64,000 bases of DNA. It comes from an uncultured archaeon. GTDB taxonomy: Archaea > Halobacteriota > Methanosarcinia > Methanosarcinales > Methanoperedenaceae. Position numbers and translations under genes: made by a program. A model generated the notes under the pieces. The model had not been told where the DNA came from. It saw only the letters and a program-made list of their open reading frames with translations, and did no database searches. Each line of letters begins with the position of its first letter. The stretch's first letter is position 1. Location of the stretch: the NCBI GenBank assembly GCA_902384525.1, contig CABMCA010000047.1:1-64000 (forward strand), given 5' to 3'. Shown here in pieces: positions 38,080 through 46,487 of the stretch.

Positions 38080-38756
38080 GTTTCACCTACAATTTTTCCA
38101 TCAAGCATTTTCACAACTCTTCCTGCATATCCTGCAATCTTTGGATCATGCGTTATCATAACTATAGTCAATCCCTCACTGTTTAAACTTTTAAAAACAT
38201 CCATAACTTCTCCTCCTGATTTAGTATCCAGATTCCCTGTTGGCTCATCTGCCAGGAGAATGGAAGGGCCTGTGGAGAGCGCCCTTGCAACTGCTATTCT
38301 TTGCTGCTGCCCGCCTGACAGCTGAGCCGGGAAATGGTTCCCCCGTTCTGATAAGCCTACCATTTCCAGCAGTTTTCTTGAAGTGTCTTCTACCTCTGAT
38401 TCAGGAAATTCATGTATCCTCATGGGCAGCTGGATATTCGCAATAGCTGTCAGGGTAGGATACAGGTTGAAAGTCTGGAATATGAACCCGATCTTTTTAC
38501 CTCTTATCCGCGCCAGTTCGTCACTTTTAAATTCTGATATATTCCTGCCTTCAAGGAAAACTTTTCCACGTGTGGGCATATCAAGACAACCTATCATATT
38601 TAACATCGTTGATTTGCCGCAACCGCTGGGGCCTGTTATAGCTATGAACTCACTTTTTTTTATTGCCAGGTCTATTCCCGCAAGTGCAGGTACATCAAAC
38701 TCGCCCATACGATAAATTTTCCATACACCCTGCATTTCCATTATAATTTCCATCAT
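38076..38756 (-). CDS. MacB-type ABC ATPase (system A)
   Basis: 226 residues. Walker A GPSGCGKST, Q-loop FIFQTFNLYP, signature LSGGQQQR, Walker B ILLADEPTGNLD, and switch His in VMITHDP. It belongs to the LolD/MacB/FtsE branch that drives type VII ABC systems. It overlaps the COG1361 gene and follows the small membrane-anchored protein gene by one base. Confidence 0.93.
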   Translation of the reverse strand: MMEIIMEMQGVWKIYRMGEFDVPALAGIDLAIKKSEFIAITGPSGCGKSTMLNMIGCLDMPTRGKVFLEGRNISEFKSDELARIRGKKIGFIFQTFNLYPTLTAIANIQLPMRIHEFPESEVEDTSRKLLEMVGLSERGNHFPAQLSGGQQQRIAVARALSTGPSILLADEPTGNLDTKSGGEVMDVFKSLNSEGLTIVMITHDPKIAGYAGRVVKMLDGKIVGET

Positions 38757-38757
38757 G

Positions 38758-39168
38758 TCACCGGTCGAATAAACGTTGATGGCCCCAGCGCTTTGAATTT
38801 TGATCCTTATAATCGATCATCCATCCACTGGATTCCATTTTGCTTTTTTCAACCATATTTCCAGTATCCATATCAATGAGGGCGGTCAGGGTTATGTTTT
38901 CCCGGGTAAGAACAATACGAACTACCTTTTTATCCCCGCTTGCAGTATATATTATCAAGCCGTGTTTCTCGACTGAAACATTATAATTGTTACCCCCCAT
39001 TTCATCTTTTAATCCTTCTTGAGCTGCATTTATTGCAAAAGTCTTCTGTTTATCATCAATTATGAATGTATGAGCCTCCATATAATAAAACCTTATGCCA
39101 ACTGCAATAGCCAGCAAGCCGATCATAATTAATGCAAATGCTTTCCATCGGTTCATGAGTCCATCCAT
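38758..39168 (-). CDS. Membrane-anchored PepSY-like protein (system A)
   Basis: 136 residues. One N-terminal helix (about 11-28) then a compact extracytoplasmic domain with beta strands (KHGLIIYTASGDKKVVRIVL, ITLTALIDMDTGNMV) that looks PepSY- or DUF-like; I do not recognise a named family. First gene of the system A operon. A possible later start at MNRW (39156) is preceded by GGATGGA. It recalls the 195-residue protein at 51096 in the second ABC cluster by position and type, not by sequence. Confidence 0.6.
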   Translation of the reverse strand: MDGLMNRWKAFALIMIGLLAIAVGIRFYYMEAHTFIIDDKQKTFAINAAQEGLKDEMGGNNYNVSVEKHGLIIYTASGDKKVVRIVLTRENITLTALIDMDTGNMVEKSKMESSGWMIDYKDQNSKRWGHQRLFDR

Positions 39169-39230
39169 GGATGAAATACCTTATAAGAATTCCCTGGAAT
39201 TATCCTGAAAGCAGTTTCAGAAAAATGAAA

Positions 39231-39671
39231 TTAAGCCGCTACTTCCATAACTTCAACCGGGGTCATTACTTCTCTATTGATGTCAAAATCAGATGGATTC
39301 CAGGTAATAAGGGCATCGCTGTGATGTTCTGCATTCGCTGCGATAATAAAGTCAGGTAGTATACGTTTTAGTGACCGCTTGTTTTTTAACAGGTTCTTTG
39401 CATAGAGTTCACCAGCTCTTTTTGCGGTTTTTGATGACGTATATTTAACATCAATGTTATTCACCCCCAGGAACTGCTGCAACCGTTTCTCTTCACTTTT
39501 TGAATCGTTTGACAGGTAAACTCCGGTATAGAGTTCAGCGTAAACAATATCGGCTATATACAACTCATGCCCCGAATCTTTTACCCATGAAAAGAAATTA
39601 TCTGTATAACCTGAAAATTTATCGCCTTTGAAATGACTTATGATGACATTGGTATCCAGTGAATATTTCAT
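39231..39671 (-). CDS. VapC-type PIN toxin
   Basis: 146 residues. Acidic PIN residues at SLDTNVIISHFKG, DIVYAELYTG and LPDFIIAANAEHHSDALITWNPSDF are all present, so the toxin looks complete. Start overlaps the antitoxin stop by four bases. RNase activity is inferred from the family. Confidence 0.87.
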   Translation of the reverse strand: MKYSLDTNVIISHFKGDKFSGYTDNFFSWVKDSGHELYIADIVYAELYTGVYLSNDSKSEEKRLQQFLGVNNIDVKYTSSKTAKRAGELYAKNLLKNKRSLKRILPDFIIAANAEHHSDALITWNPSDFDINREVMTPVEVMEVAA

Positions 39672-39913
39672 TTCTTTCCACGCATCCAGTTCACTATTTC
39701 AACAGCATCGTCCATTTCTTTGAAAACAGGATGTTTCCGCCAGGCTCCTCTTGTTTCTTTCATGACTTTATCCCAGTTCTCATCTATTTTTTCAACCTGG
39801 ATTTTTCCGTGCTTATACGTGATATCAAGAATGTCTCCAACTGCTATTTTTGCAGATTTTCGAATTTCTTCCGGGATCGTAATTTGATGCCTTCGTGCGA
39901 CTTTAGTTTTCAT
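39668..39913 (-). CDS. AbrB-type VapB antitoxin
   Basis: 81 residues. The first 45 are a SpoVT-AbrB swapped-hairpin DNA-binding domain (ARRHQITIPEEIRKSAKI, GDILDI), followed by a helical toxin-binding tail. A palindrome overlapping the TATA element lies 14 bases upstream, fitting autorepression. ATG at 39913. Confidence 0.87.
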   Translation of the reverse strand: MKTKVARRHQITIPEEIRKSAKIAVGDILDITYKHGKIQVEKIDENWDKVMKETRGAWRKHPVFKEMDDAVEIVNWMRGKK

Positions 39914-39926
39914 CGTATCACCATAA

Positions 39927-39952
39927 TCCTATTGGCCAAATAGGAATATAAA
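39927..39952 (-). promoter_or_regulatory. VapBC promoter with palindromic operator
   Basis: A perfect inverted repeat TCCTATT-GGCCA-AATAGGA covers 39927-39945. On the minus strand it abuts and overlaps a TATA element (TTTATATTCC, 39943-39952) about 35 bases upstream of the antitoxin start. An AbrB-type protein bound here would block TBP access or initiation. Confidence 0.55.
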
Positions 39953-39966
39953 GGCTTTGATTAATT

Positions 39967-40503
39967 TCATTTTTTTAGAAATATCCTATTTCCCATTCCC
40001 TCCCTGTGGCGAACTATCAATCCTCTTCTTTCGGCTTTGTCAAGTAGCCTGCTTACCTTTGGCTCTGAAAAACCTGTCTTCATGATGAGTTCTTTTTGAA
40101 GTATCCCGTCATTATCCAGGATATTCCGGAATAATATCTTCTCATCGCCTTCGAGAATGGTGGCTGCTAACATGGCTGTGTTTTTACTTTCCGGTATTAG
40201 TGCGATATCTTCTTTTAATTCAGGTATTTCGTCATCGTTTGATCCGGGTATTTGATTTTCCTTTGAAAAGAGTATTATATAAAAAAAAGACATACCTCCA
40301 AGCCAGGCAGTTATTATGAAAAATAACACTTCATTTATTGAAAACAAAGAAGCACTCTCTACAGGAACAGCTTTACCGTCCGCCAGGATAAGCTGTACCG
40401 GACCTGTTGCCAGCAGTCTATCTATTATTAGAAGTACGGATATAATTAATACGATTGCTGATATTAAAATACCGTTCTTTCCAAAATTTACTCTGGGTGC
40501 CAT
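39967..40503 (-). CDS. Membrane-anchored winged-helix regulator
   Basis: 178 residues. Two membrane helices (about 11-29 and 57-82) are joined by a short external loop and followed by a cytoplasmic linker and a winged helix (about 110-178: LQKELIMKTGFSEPKVSRLL as the HTH, then GLIVRHREGMGNRIFLK as the wing). This layout is common among archaeal one-component regulators that sense at the membrane. Target genes are unknown. No strong ribosome site is visible before the ATG at 40503. Confidence 0.78.
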   Translation of the reverse strand: MAPRVNFGKNGILISAIVLIISVLLIIDRLLATGPVQLILADGKAVPVESASLFSINEVLFFIITAWLGGMSFFYIILFSKENQIPGSNDDEIPELKEDIALIPESKNTAMLAATILEGDEKILFRNILDNDGILQKELIMKTGFSEPKVSRLLDKAERRGLIVRHREGMGNRIFLKK

Positions 40504-40632
40504 TTGATCAGGGATAATTTATTTAATCTGGGCTTTATTGATTGGAATTGCTATATCTTTTTCCATATACTTTCTCCTCTTTTTCCTGAACCCCTCCTAT
40601 GTTATATAAGTTAATTTGGATATTGAGTGCAA

Positions 40633-40944
40633 ATGAACAACGATAACAAAGCACTATTTATCTTCGGATTCGTGTTTTATTTCATCGGTGACCTGGCAAC
40701 GACATATGTCGGCCTGAATAATGGAGTAACGGAAAAGGGATTTATCAGAGTGATAGGAAGTCCTGGCCTTGCGGATATGGTTATCATGAAGCTGGTTTTT
40801 TTCATAGCCCTATATTTTCTGATCGTGTTTCTTGAGAAACGGGATAATCATTTATGCGGGGCTATCCTGGGATTGATTGCTGGTATGGGGATGACGGTTA
40901 CGTGGATGAATGCTCTGACGATCCTGGAATATTTGAATAATTGA
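40633..40944 (+). CDS. DUF5658-like small membrane protein
   Basis: 103 residues from ATG at 40633 with about three membrane helices (ALFIFGFVFYFIGDLATTYVG; MVIMKLVFFIALYFLIVFLE; ILGLIAGMGMTVTWMNAL). The GDLxTTYxG start and the GMGxxVTWxN end recall DUF5658-type proteins. A TATA-like TTATATAAG lies about 28 bases before the start codon, so the transcript would be nearly leaderless. Function unknown. Confidence 0.6.
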   Translation: MNNDNKALFIFGFVFYFIGDLATTYVGLNNGVTEKGFIRVIGSPGLADMVIMKLVFFIALYFLIVFLEKRDNHLCGAILGLIAGMGMTVTWMNALTILEYLNN

Positions 40945-41014
40945 AAGGCACTGGCACAGATAGATACTTTCACTGTGCTCTTTCCAATTGTTTTTATCCT
41001 TACGGATAGAGCTA

Positions 41015-41251
41015 ATGGACGTGAAAAATATGAATCCGATTGATACACGAAAAATCCCGCTTTTCATAGAGCAGTTAGCAAAGGCAGGGTATATTTTGGA
41101 TGTTGAACATTCGAAAAATGAGATCAAAATAACATACAACAGGAGCTTTCCCAAACATCTGATCATTCCATTTGGGCAGACAAAACTTACTGATTTTCGA
41201 AATGATGATCTACATGGACAAAACTGTTCCAGGCTTTCGTATGCTGTTTGA
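41015..41251 (+). CDS. Small hypothetical protein
   Basis: About 78 residues, predicted alpha/beta (PIDTRKIPLFIEQLAKAGYI, then VEHSKNEIKITYNRSFP). It has no clear family. The start is uncertain between 41015 and 41030; GTGAAAAAT precedes the latter. It is included because the amino-acid pattern is protein-like and the spacer has no other use. Confidence 0.4.
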   Translation: MDVKNMNPIDTRKIPLFIEQLAKAGYILDVEHSKNEIKITYNRSFPKHLIIPFGQTKLTDFRNDDLHGQNCSRLSYAV

Positions 41252-41274
41252 AGGGTTCTATCAAGTATATATAA

Positions 41275-42750
41275 TTATTTTAAATATTCCCCGTTTAACC
41301 ATCTGGTATCAGTAAGGATTGCCAGTTCCCTGTTCATTGAAACAAGATCATTGCTATCAAACTCGTTGATATTGTTTTTTCCCACGATCCTGGCCAGGTT
41401 GGCAATTTCCCGGGTACATACATTAATATAATTGGACAGTTTTTCAATACTCTTTTCAACATTTACCTGCTTTACAAGTACCGGATTTGTGGTGGTCACA
41501 CCTGTGGGGCACAGGCCGGTATAACAAATCCTGTACTGCTCACAATTGATAGCAATCAATGCAGCCGTGCCGATATAAACAGCATCTGCACCAAGCGCAA
41601 GGCATTTGGCAAAATCAGCAGAAGTACGTAAGCCCCCTCCTGCGATAAGAGAAATATTATCTTTGACACCGAGATCAGAAAGTAATTTAAAAGCGCGGGG
41701 TAAAGCTGCAAAAATCGGAATTCCCACATTTTCCCTCACATAAAGATCCGTGGCCCCTGTGCCTCCGCCAAAACCATCAAGAGCAATAAAATCAACCCCG
41801 GCATCAACCAGAACCTTAATATCTTTTTCAACATTGCCGCATCCCAGCTTCGCACCGATGGGAATACCTCCTGTGAGATCACGCAGCCAGGAAACCTTTT
41901 CTTTAAGTTCTTGCGCTGTGGTTATGTCGGTATGGTGTGCCGGGGAATATGCAGCTTCACCGCTCTTTAAGCCTCTTATCTTCGCAATTTCCGGAGTGAC
42001 TTTACTTGCAGGCAGATAACTCCCTTTACCCGGATATGCTCCCTCCCCAAACCGGATCTCTATAGCAGCAACATGCTTCAACATGTCTTCATTAATGCCG
42101 AACCGGCCTGTAGCAATCTGGGCAATAAGATAATCATGGGCGATACTGAGTTCATCATCCAGAATTCCCCCTTCGCCTGAGTTGAAGGCGATATTTAACT
42201 TTGAAGCTACCTGCGCGATTACCAGCCTGACATTCTTTGAAACTGCTCCGAAACTCATCCCTGAGATCAGAAGGGGGGATGAAACTTTTAATGGGTTTTT
42301 CGCATCAGGTCCGATACAAATTTCAGTATTCACTTTATCTTCCATATTTAAAGGAATCCTCTCCACCTGTGCAGGAACAAAATGCAGGTCATCAAGAGAG
42401 AAAGGGAGCTTTTTCAATGACCCCATTGCGACTACAACGCTTTCTCCCCTGGCTGCCATATCTTTAATTTCCACTACTGTCCGATAAAAGGAATCATCTT
42501 CAAAAGACCTTTTCCTGCGCATCAAAGTATTGCTTGCCCCGACTTCTTCCTTATCACAAAAATATAATCCTTCCAGCTTATTTTCATAATAAACAGGGCA
42601 ATAAACACAACTGCATCCTCTTGCATGGATGTCACAGGCACTCTTACCCCTGCCGCAATACAGAATTTCTCCTTTACAATCATAAGGATAACTCGGGCAA
42701 TCCGGGCAGATGCATTTATTCCTGTTTTCCTCAGTATCTTTAACTATCAT
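41275..42750 (-). CDS. gltB: Archaeal glutamate synthase (FMN domain)
   Basis: 491 residues from ATG at 42750. The protein is the FMN-binding synthase half of GOGAT, which makes glutamate from 2-oxoglutarate and ammonia delivered by a separate glutaminase; electrons come from a small ferredoxin-like partner. GGGTGATDLY and SLIAGGGLRTSADFAK are FMN-loop signatures, and C-x5-C-x4-C in CEQYRICYTGLCPTG binds 3Fe-4S. The first 65 residues hold ten cysteines (13, 15, 18, 25, 32, 39, 46, 48, 51, 65), a DUF2769-like, probably metal-binding extension. No glutaminase or GXGXG domain gene is adjacent. Confidence 0.88.
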   Translation of the reverse strand: MIVKDTEENRNKCICPDCPSYPYDCKGEILYCGRGKSACDIHARGCSCVYCPVYYENKLEGLYFCDKEEVGASNTLMRRKRSFEDDSFYRTVVEIKDMAARGESVVVAMGSLKKLPFSLDDLHFVPAQVERIPLNMEDKVNTEICIGPDAKNPLKVSSPLLISGMSFGAVSKNVRLVIAQVASKLNIAFNSGEGGILDDELSIAHDYLIAQIATGRFGINEDMLKHVAAIEIRFGEGAYPGKGSYLPASKVTPEIAKIRGLKSGEAAYSPAHHTDITTAQELKEKVSWLRDLTGGIPIGAKLGCGNVEKDIKVLVDAGVDFIALDGFGGGTGATDLYVRENVGIPIFAALPRAFKLLSDLGVKDNISLIAGGGLRTSADFAKCLALGADAVYIGTAALIAINCEQYRICYTGLCPTGVTTTNPVLVKQVNVEKSIEKLSNYINVCTREIANLARIVGKNNINEFDSNDLVSMNRELAILTDTRWLNGEYLK

Positions 42751-42948
42751 ATACCAGTAGAACAATATACCCCGGGAACATCCTGGTTCGGATCGGAATT
42801 TTTGTTCATTTCATAACCCCAATATTATAATACGATCCAAAGATTAAAAGGCTTTCTATTTCGTACAGCCGGAAGTACTTAAAGCATATAGCAGAAATAA
42901 ATAGTATGTGTTTGAAATAATTACGTGTATTTTCCTGGGGGTTTAACC

Positions 42949-43635
42949 GTGAAAATGACCTGGTATCAGATTGAGGGTTCAAAATGGGCTGAAATATGGA
43001 CTATACTGCATCTTCCGTATACAGCAATGAACCTGAGCTTCCTGGCAATCGGATTCGGGATCGCAGGTATTCACAGGTGGGATGTTTTTGCATGGATTAC
43101 TGTTGCATACTTCCTGGGACTGGGAATTGCAGCCCATTCATTTGATCAACTTCCAGGAATGGGCAGCAGTTACGTGAAATACCTGATGCCCAAAGAACTG
43201 CTGCTGCTGGGGCTGGCTGCTGTAAGTATAGCCATTCTGATAGGTATATACTGGATGATAGAGCTTACCGCATGGCACTTGCTATGGATGATCCCTATAC
43301 AGGCTTTTTTTGTCTGGGCATATCCTGCCAGGTTCATGAAAGGATTTTTTCATAACGATTTCTGGTTTGCGGTATCATTCGGGTTCATCCCTGTAATGGT
43401 CGGATTCTATATGAATACGCTGACGCTGCGTCCTGCATTTTTAATGTGGGCAATTCTGGCAGCTAATATTTCTGCTATAGAAATAACCCTGTCAAGGTAT
43501 GTCAGGGCAATAAGAAAAAGCAATGTTGAAGACGTTGAATATTATATCTATAAACCTGAAATTGCTCTTAAGCTGCTGTGCTTAATGAGCTATTTCCTGG
43601 CAATCTCTTTTCTTCTGGACGGGGAACAAAGATGA
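42949..43635 (+). CDS. Polytopic membrane protein, UbiA-like (first)
   Basis: About 228 residues with seven or eight membrane helices. I choose GTG at 42949 because GGGGGT lies six bases upstream; ATG at 42955 is possible. Between helices 2 and 3 is the loop AHSFDQLPGMGSSYVKYL, at the place where UbiA prenyltransferases have their Asp-rich NDxxDxxxD motif, here reduced to H-x2-D. A second charged loop is SNVEDVEYYIYKPE. It overlaps the flavoprotein gene (ATGA). A UbiA-like relationship is suggested by topology and motif position only. Confidence 0.55.
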   Translation: MKMTWYQIEGSKWAEIWTILHLPYTAMNLSFLAIGFGIAGIHRWDVFAWITVAYFLGLGIAAHSFDQLPGMGSSYVKYLMPKELLLLGLAAVSIAILIGIYWMIELTAWHLLWMIPIQAFFVWAYPARFMKGFFHNDFWFAVSFGFIPVMVGFYMNTLTLRPAFLMWAILAANISAIEITLSRYVRAIRKSNVEDVEYYIYKPEIALKLLCLMSYFLAISFLLDGEQR

Positions 43636-44600
43636 AAATAGCAATAGCTGGTGCAGGGATATCAGGTGCATATCTGTACAGGCTCCTGCGCAATCGGGGA
43701 TTCGATGATGTGACAGTATTTGAACAGGAACAGCCGCATAAGACAAGTTGCGGCATAAGTCCGTGCGCATGGGGTACTTCATCCGGGTTTGAGCAGCTTT
43801 TAGAGGACATCGGGCTTGATCCGGCTAAATATATCCGGATGCGGTTCGGCAATATTGTAATGGATGAGATGAGAATAGAAGCATATGCGCAGACTTTCGA
43901 CAAGCCGCTTCTTGTATCCGACCTGCTGCAGGGCACTTCAATAGAGCGGTCACCAATAAATATCACAGAATACGACAGGGTTATCGATGCAACCGGAGTT
44001 TCTCGTGCATATCTACCCCGGATAAAAGATGATAAGATCCTTCCTTGCGTTCAGTACCGTGTTCGCAGCACAGAGCCTCCTGGAATGAGCATTAGAATAA
44101 ACAGGACAGGGTATGCGTGGATTTTTCCGCTATCTGGAAGCGAATACCATATGGGTGCGGGGAGTTTTGTGATTGAGCCACATAATATTCTCAAAAACCT
44201 GGGATGGATTAAAGGCGATAACAAAAAGGTGCTCTGCGGCTGTACGGGTAAGGTCCGCTTAACAGCTCCGCATAGCAGCATGCCGTACACATTTCATAAC
44301 ATATGGGGAGTGGGGGAGGCGATAGGATGCGTGGCTCCCCTTGCAGGCGAAGGCATAATACCAGGAATGAGAAGCGCACAGATATTAATAGAGAATTGGG
44401 ATGATCCTTTTGCATATGAACATGCGATACAGAAAGAATTTGCATGGATGGAAGATGAACGCAGGGTAATGGACAGGCTCAGAAAAGGAGCGATCATTGG
44501 TATAGGGGATGGCTGGACACTTCAAAAAACCACAAAGAGATTGAACATGAAGCTCCATCTGTGGGAGGCTTTGAAGTTATTATGGAGGGCGAGGAAATGA
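43632..44600 (+). CDS. Geranylgeranyl-reductase-family flavoprotein
   Basis: 322 residues. FAD Rossmann motif AGAGISGAYL (residues 6-15); Cys40-Gly41 at the position of the GGR catalytic Cys; and the family diagnostic Y-x-W-x-F-P-x8-G-x-G at 161-177 (YAWIFP to GAG). GEAIGCVAPLAGEGIIPGM is the second FAD motif. GGR enzymes saturate double bonds of isoprenoid chains in archaeal lipids, and relatives act on quinones and other prenyl compounds. It is the middle gene of an operon with UbiA-like membrane proteins on both sides, overlapping each by four bases. Substrate unknown. Confidence 0.82.
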   Translation: MKIAIAGAGISGAYLYRLLRNRGFDDVTVFEQEQPHKTSCGISPCAWGTSSGFEQLLEDIGLDPAKYIRMRFGNIVMDEMRIEAYAQTFDKPLLVSDLLQGTSIERSPINITEYDRVIDATGVSRAYLPRIKDDKILPCVQYRVRSTEPPGMSIRINRTGYAWIFPLSGSEYHMGAGSFVIEPHNILKNLGWIKGDNKKVLCGCTGKVRLTAPHSSMPYTFHNIWGVGEAIGCVAPLAGEGIIPGMRSAQILIENWDDPFAYEHAIQKEFAWMEDERRVMDRLRKGAIIGIGDGWTLQKTTKRLNMKLHLWEALKLLWRARK

Positions 44601-45358
44601 ACAGGCAGTTAGAATGGTACAAATATCTCGTATATAATAAAAGCATTATCGGCAGTCTGTTTACCCTGATGCATCTGCCCTTTATGCTGGCATTTTTATC
44701 CCTGGTCATAATCGGGACAGCCGCATTCAAGGTTGTAGACAGCACAGTTCTGGGTCTGTCTCTTGCATCTGTATCTCTTTTGCTATATGGTGAGCATATG
44801 CTTGATGATACAACCAGAGCGGGAAAGCCCTGGAAAACCGTATTCAATGATGCTGCTCTTGTATCAACAAGCTGTTTTGTGTTTATACTGGCTTTGTCAA
44901 CAGGTATATATGCAAATCGCATATTGGGGTCCCTATTTCCTGGCGCAGCAGTTGGTATTGGCATACTTTTCTGTACACTGTACGGTCTTGAATTTCGCAA
45001 TTTTCATACTATTGAGTTCGGCGCCCTGTGTATGGCTACAATACCTGTATCTTCTTACCTTGCCCAGGTGCTTACTCTGGGGCTTGAGGCAAACCCGATC
45101 GTCATAATAGGTCTCGGTGTATTCGGTTTTGGTTATGGCTATGTATTGAGAGCATATTTTGAATGGAGAGATAAAAGGACTAAAGCGAAAACAAAAATTA
45201 AAATGATGCCTCACATACCGAAAATAAATTATAACTTATTAAATTTTAATGTAAATATTCCGTATTTGCTTTTTCCCATACTCACTCAGCCCTCAGCGCC
45301 TCCACAGGGTCAAGCCTTGCTGCTTTATTTGCCGGATAAACTCCAGCGATCACTGTAG
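44597..45358 (+). CDS. Polytopic membrane protein, UbiA-like (second)
   Basis: From ATG at 44597 (MNRQLEWYKYLV), with GGAGG upstream and overlap with the flavoprotein stop. Seven or so helices. The loop after helix 2 is YGEHMLDDTTRAGKPW, which aligns by position with the corresponding loop of the first membrane protein and with UbiA's Asp-rich motif (H-x2-D-D). The protein-like part ends around EWRDKRTKAKTKIK; the last 55 codons are atypical and run 77 bases into the 3' end of the opposing permease gene, so the natural end may have been altered by a frameshift. Confidence 0.5.
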   Translation: MNRQLEWYKYLVYNKSIIGSLFTLMHLPFMLAFLSLVIIGTAAFKVVDSTVLGLSLASVSLLLYGEHMLDDTTRAGKPWKTVFNDAALVSTSCFVFILALSTGIYANRILGSLFPGAAVGIGILFCTLYGLEFRNFHTIEFGALCMATIPVSSYLAQVLTLGLEANPIVIIGLGVFGFGYGYVLRAYFEWRDKRTKAKTKIKMMPHIPKINYNLLNFNVNIPYLLFPILTQPSAPPQGQALLLYLPDKLQRSL

Positions 45359-46487
45359 TAGCAATTGCAAAGATCAGCCCTGCCGCGAGCGAAGTCCAGC
45401 TGACCACTATCGGGAAACCACCCAATGTTGATATTAGAAAAGACAACCCTGCTCCGATAGTTATGCCGATCAGGCCGCTCACTGCTCCAAGAAGCCCGGA
45501 CTCAAGAAGGAAAAGCACACGGATATTGTCACGGGTCGCACCAATGGCTTTCATGACCCCGATCTCTTTTATGCGCTCTGTAACTGTAAGCATCATCACG
45601 TTCACGATCCCTCCTACTGCAAGCGAAACCGCCCCTATCCCTCCGAGACCGTATTTTAGTATTTTGAAGAATTCTGTAAAAGACTCAAGAAGAGACTTCA
45701 TGATATTAACAGTATAGCCTTCGTCTTTATGCAGCTTCCTCAGGCTGTCGTCTATTTTTTTGGCTGTAATTTCCATGGTATTCTGGTCTTCTGCTTCCAC
45801 AAGTATCATGGAATATGAATATTTATTCAAATTAAGCAATTCCTTCATTGCCTCGTGACTGGTGTACATCTCCATGTTCCTGTTGCCCGTAAATGGGGAT
45901 GTCTGGTCTGTTTCCTTAAAAATCCCAACTATCGTAAATTCCTTACTGATATTGTTCTCCTTGTTGACAAGGGTCAAACGCATCCCGGGATTTAAAGGGA
46001 ATTTGAACATCTTGCTGGCAATATCACTCCCTATGACTATGGCGCTTTTATCAGATTCGAGGAGAAAGCGTCCCATATCTATGGATTCTGATAGATCCTG
46101 CTCTTTGGATGGAGAGATGGCGTTCAATGAGAATGAACGCTCTTCATCCCTGAATTTTATAGATACTCCACCTCCACGCCTTGGTAATACGGTTTTTACG
46201 CCTATTGTGTTTTCAAGGGCATGAATGTCCTTATCATCAAATTCCGCAGGTTTTTGATATACGAGTTTACCTGACTCAAATCCTGCTCCTCCGGGGAATA
46301 TTGTTATGACATCCAGATCAAGACCGCTAAACACCTGCCCCACACCAGCCTGGATTCCTTCACCAACCGAAAGCATGACAACAATTGCAATGACCCCTAT
46401 TATGATGCCAAGGCATGACATTATCGTCTTGAATTTGTTGCTGCTAAAGCTGAGGAAAACCTGGTCCAGGGCATCTATCAGCTTCAT
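45282..46487 (-). CDS. MacB/FtsX-type ABC permease (system B)
   Basis: 401 residues with one N-terminal helix, a MacB periplasmic core (about 45-270), and three C-terminal helices with the FtsX motif ERIKEIGVMKAIGAT and PANKAARLDPVEALRAE. It is the last gene of an eight-gene run. Its ATG overlaps the COG1361 gene stop (ATGA). The partner ATPase is probably that at 49746. Confidence 0.9.
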   Translation of the reverse strand: MKLIDALDQVFLSFSSNKFKTIMSCLGIIIGVIAIVVMLSVGEGIQAGVGQVFSGLDLDVITIFPGGAGFESGKLVYQKPAEFDDKDIHALENTIGVKTVLPRRGGGVSIKFRDEERSFSLNAISPSKEQDLSESIDMGRFLLESDKSAIVIGSDIASKMFKFPLNPGMRLTLVNKENNISKEFTIVGIFKETDQTSPFTGNRNMEMYTSHEAMKELLNLNKYSYSMILVEAEDQNTMEITAKKIDDSLRKLHKDEGYTVNIMKSLLESFTEFFKILKYGLGGIGAVSLAVGGIVNVMMLTVTERIKEIGVMKAIGATRDNIRVLFLLESGLLGAVSGLIGITIGAGLSFLISTLGGFPIVVSWTSLAAGLIFAIATTVIAGVYPANKAARLDPVEALRAE

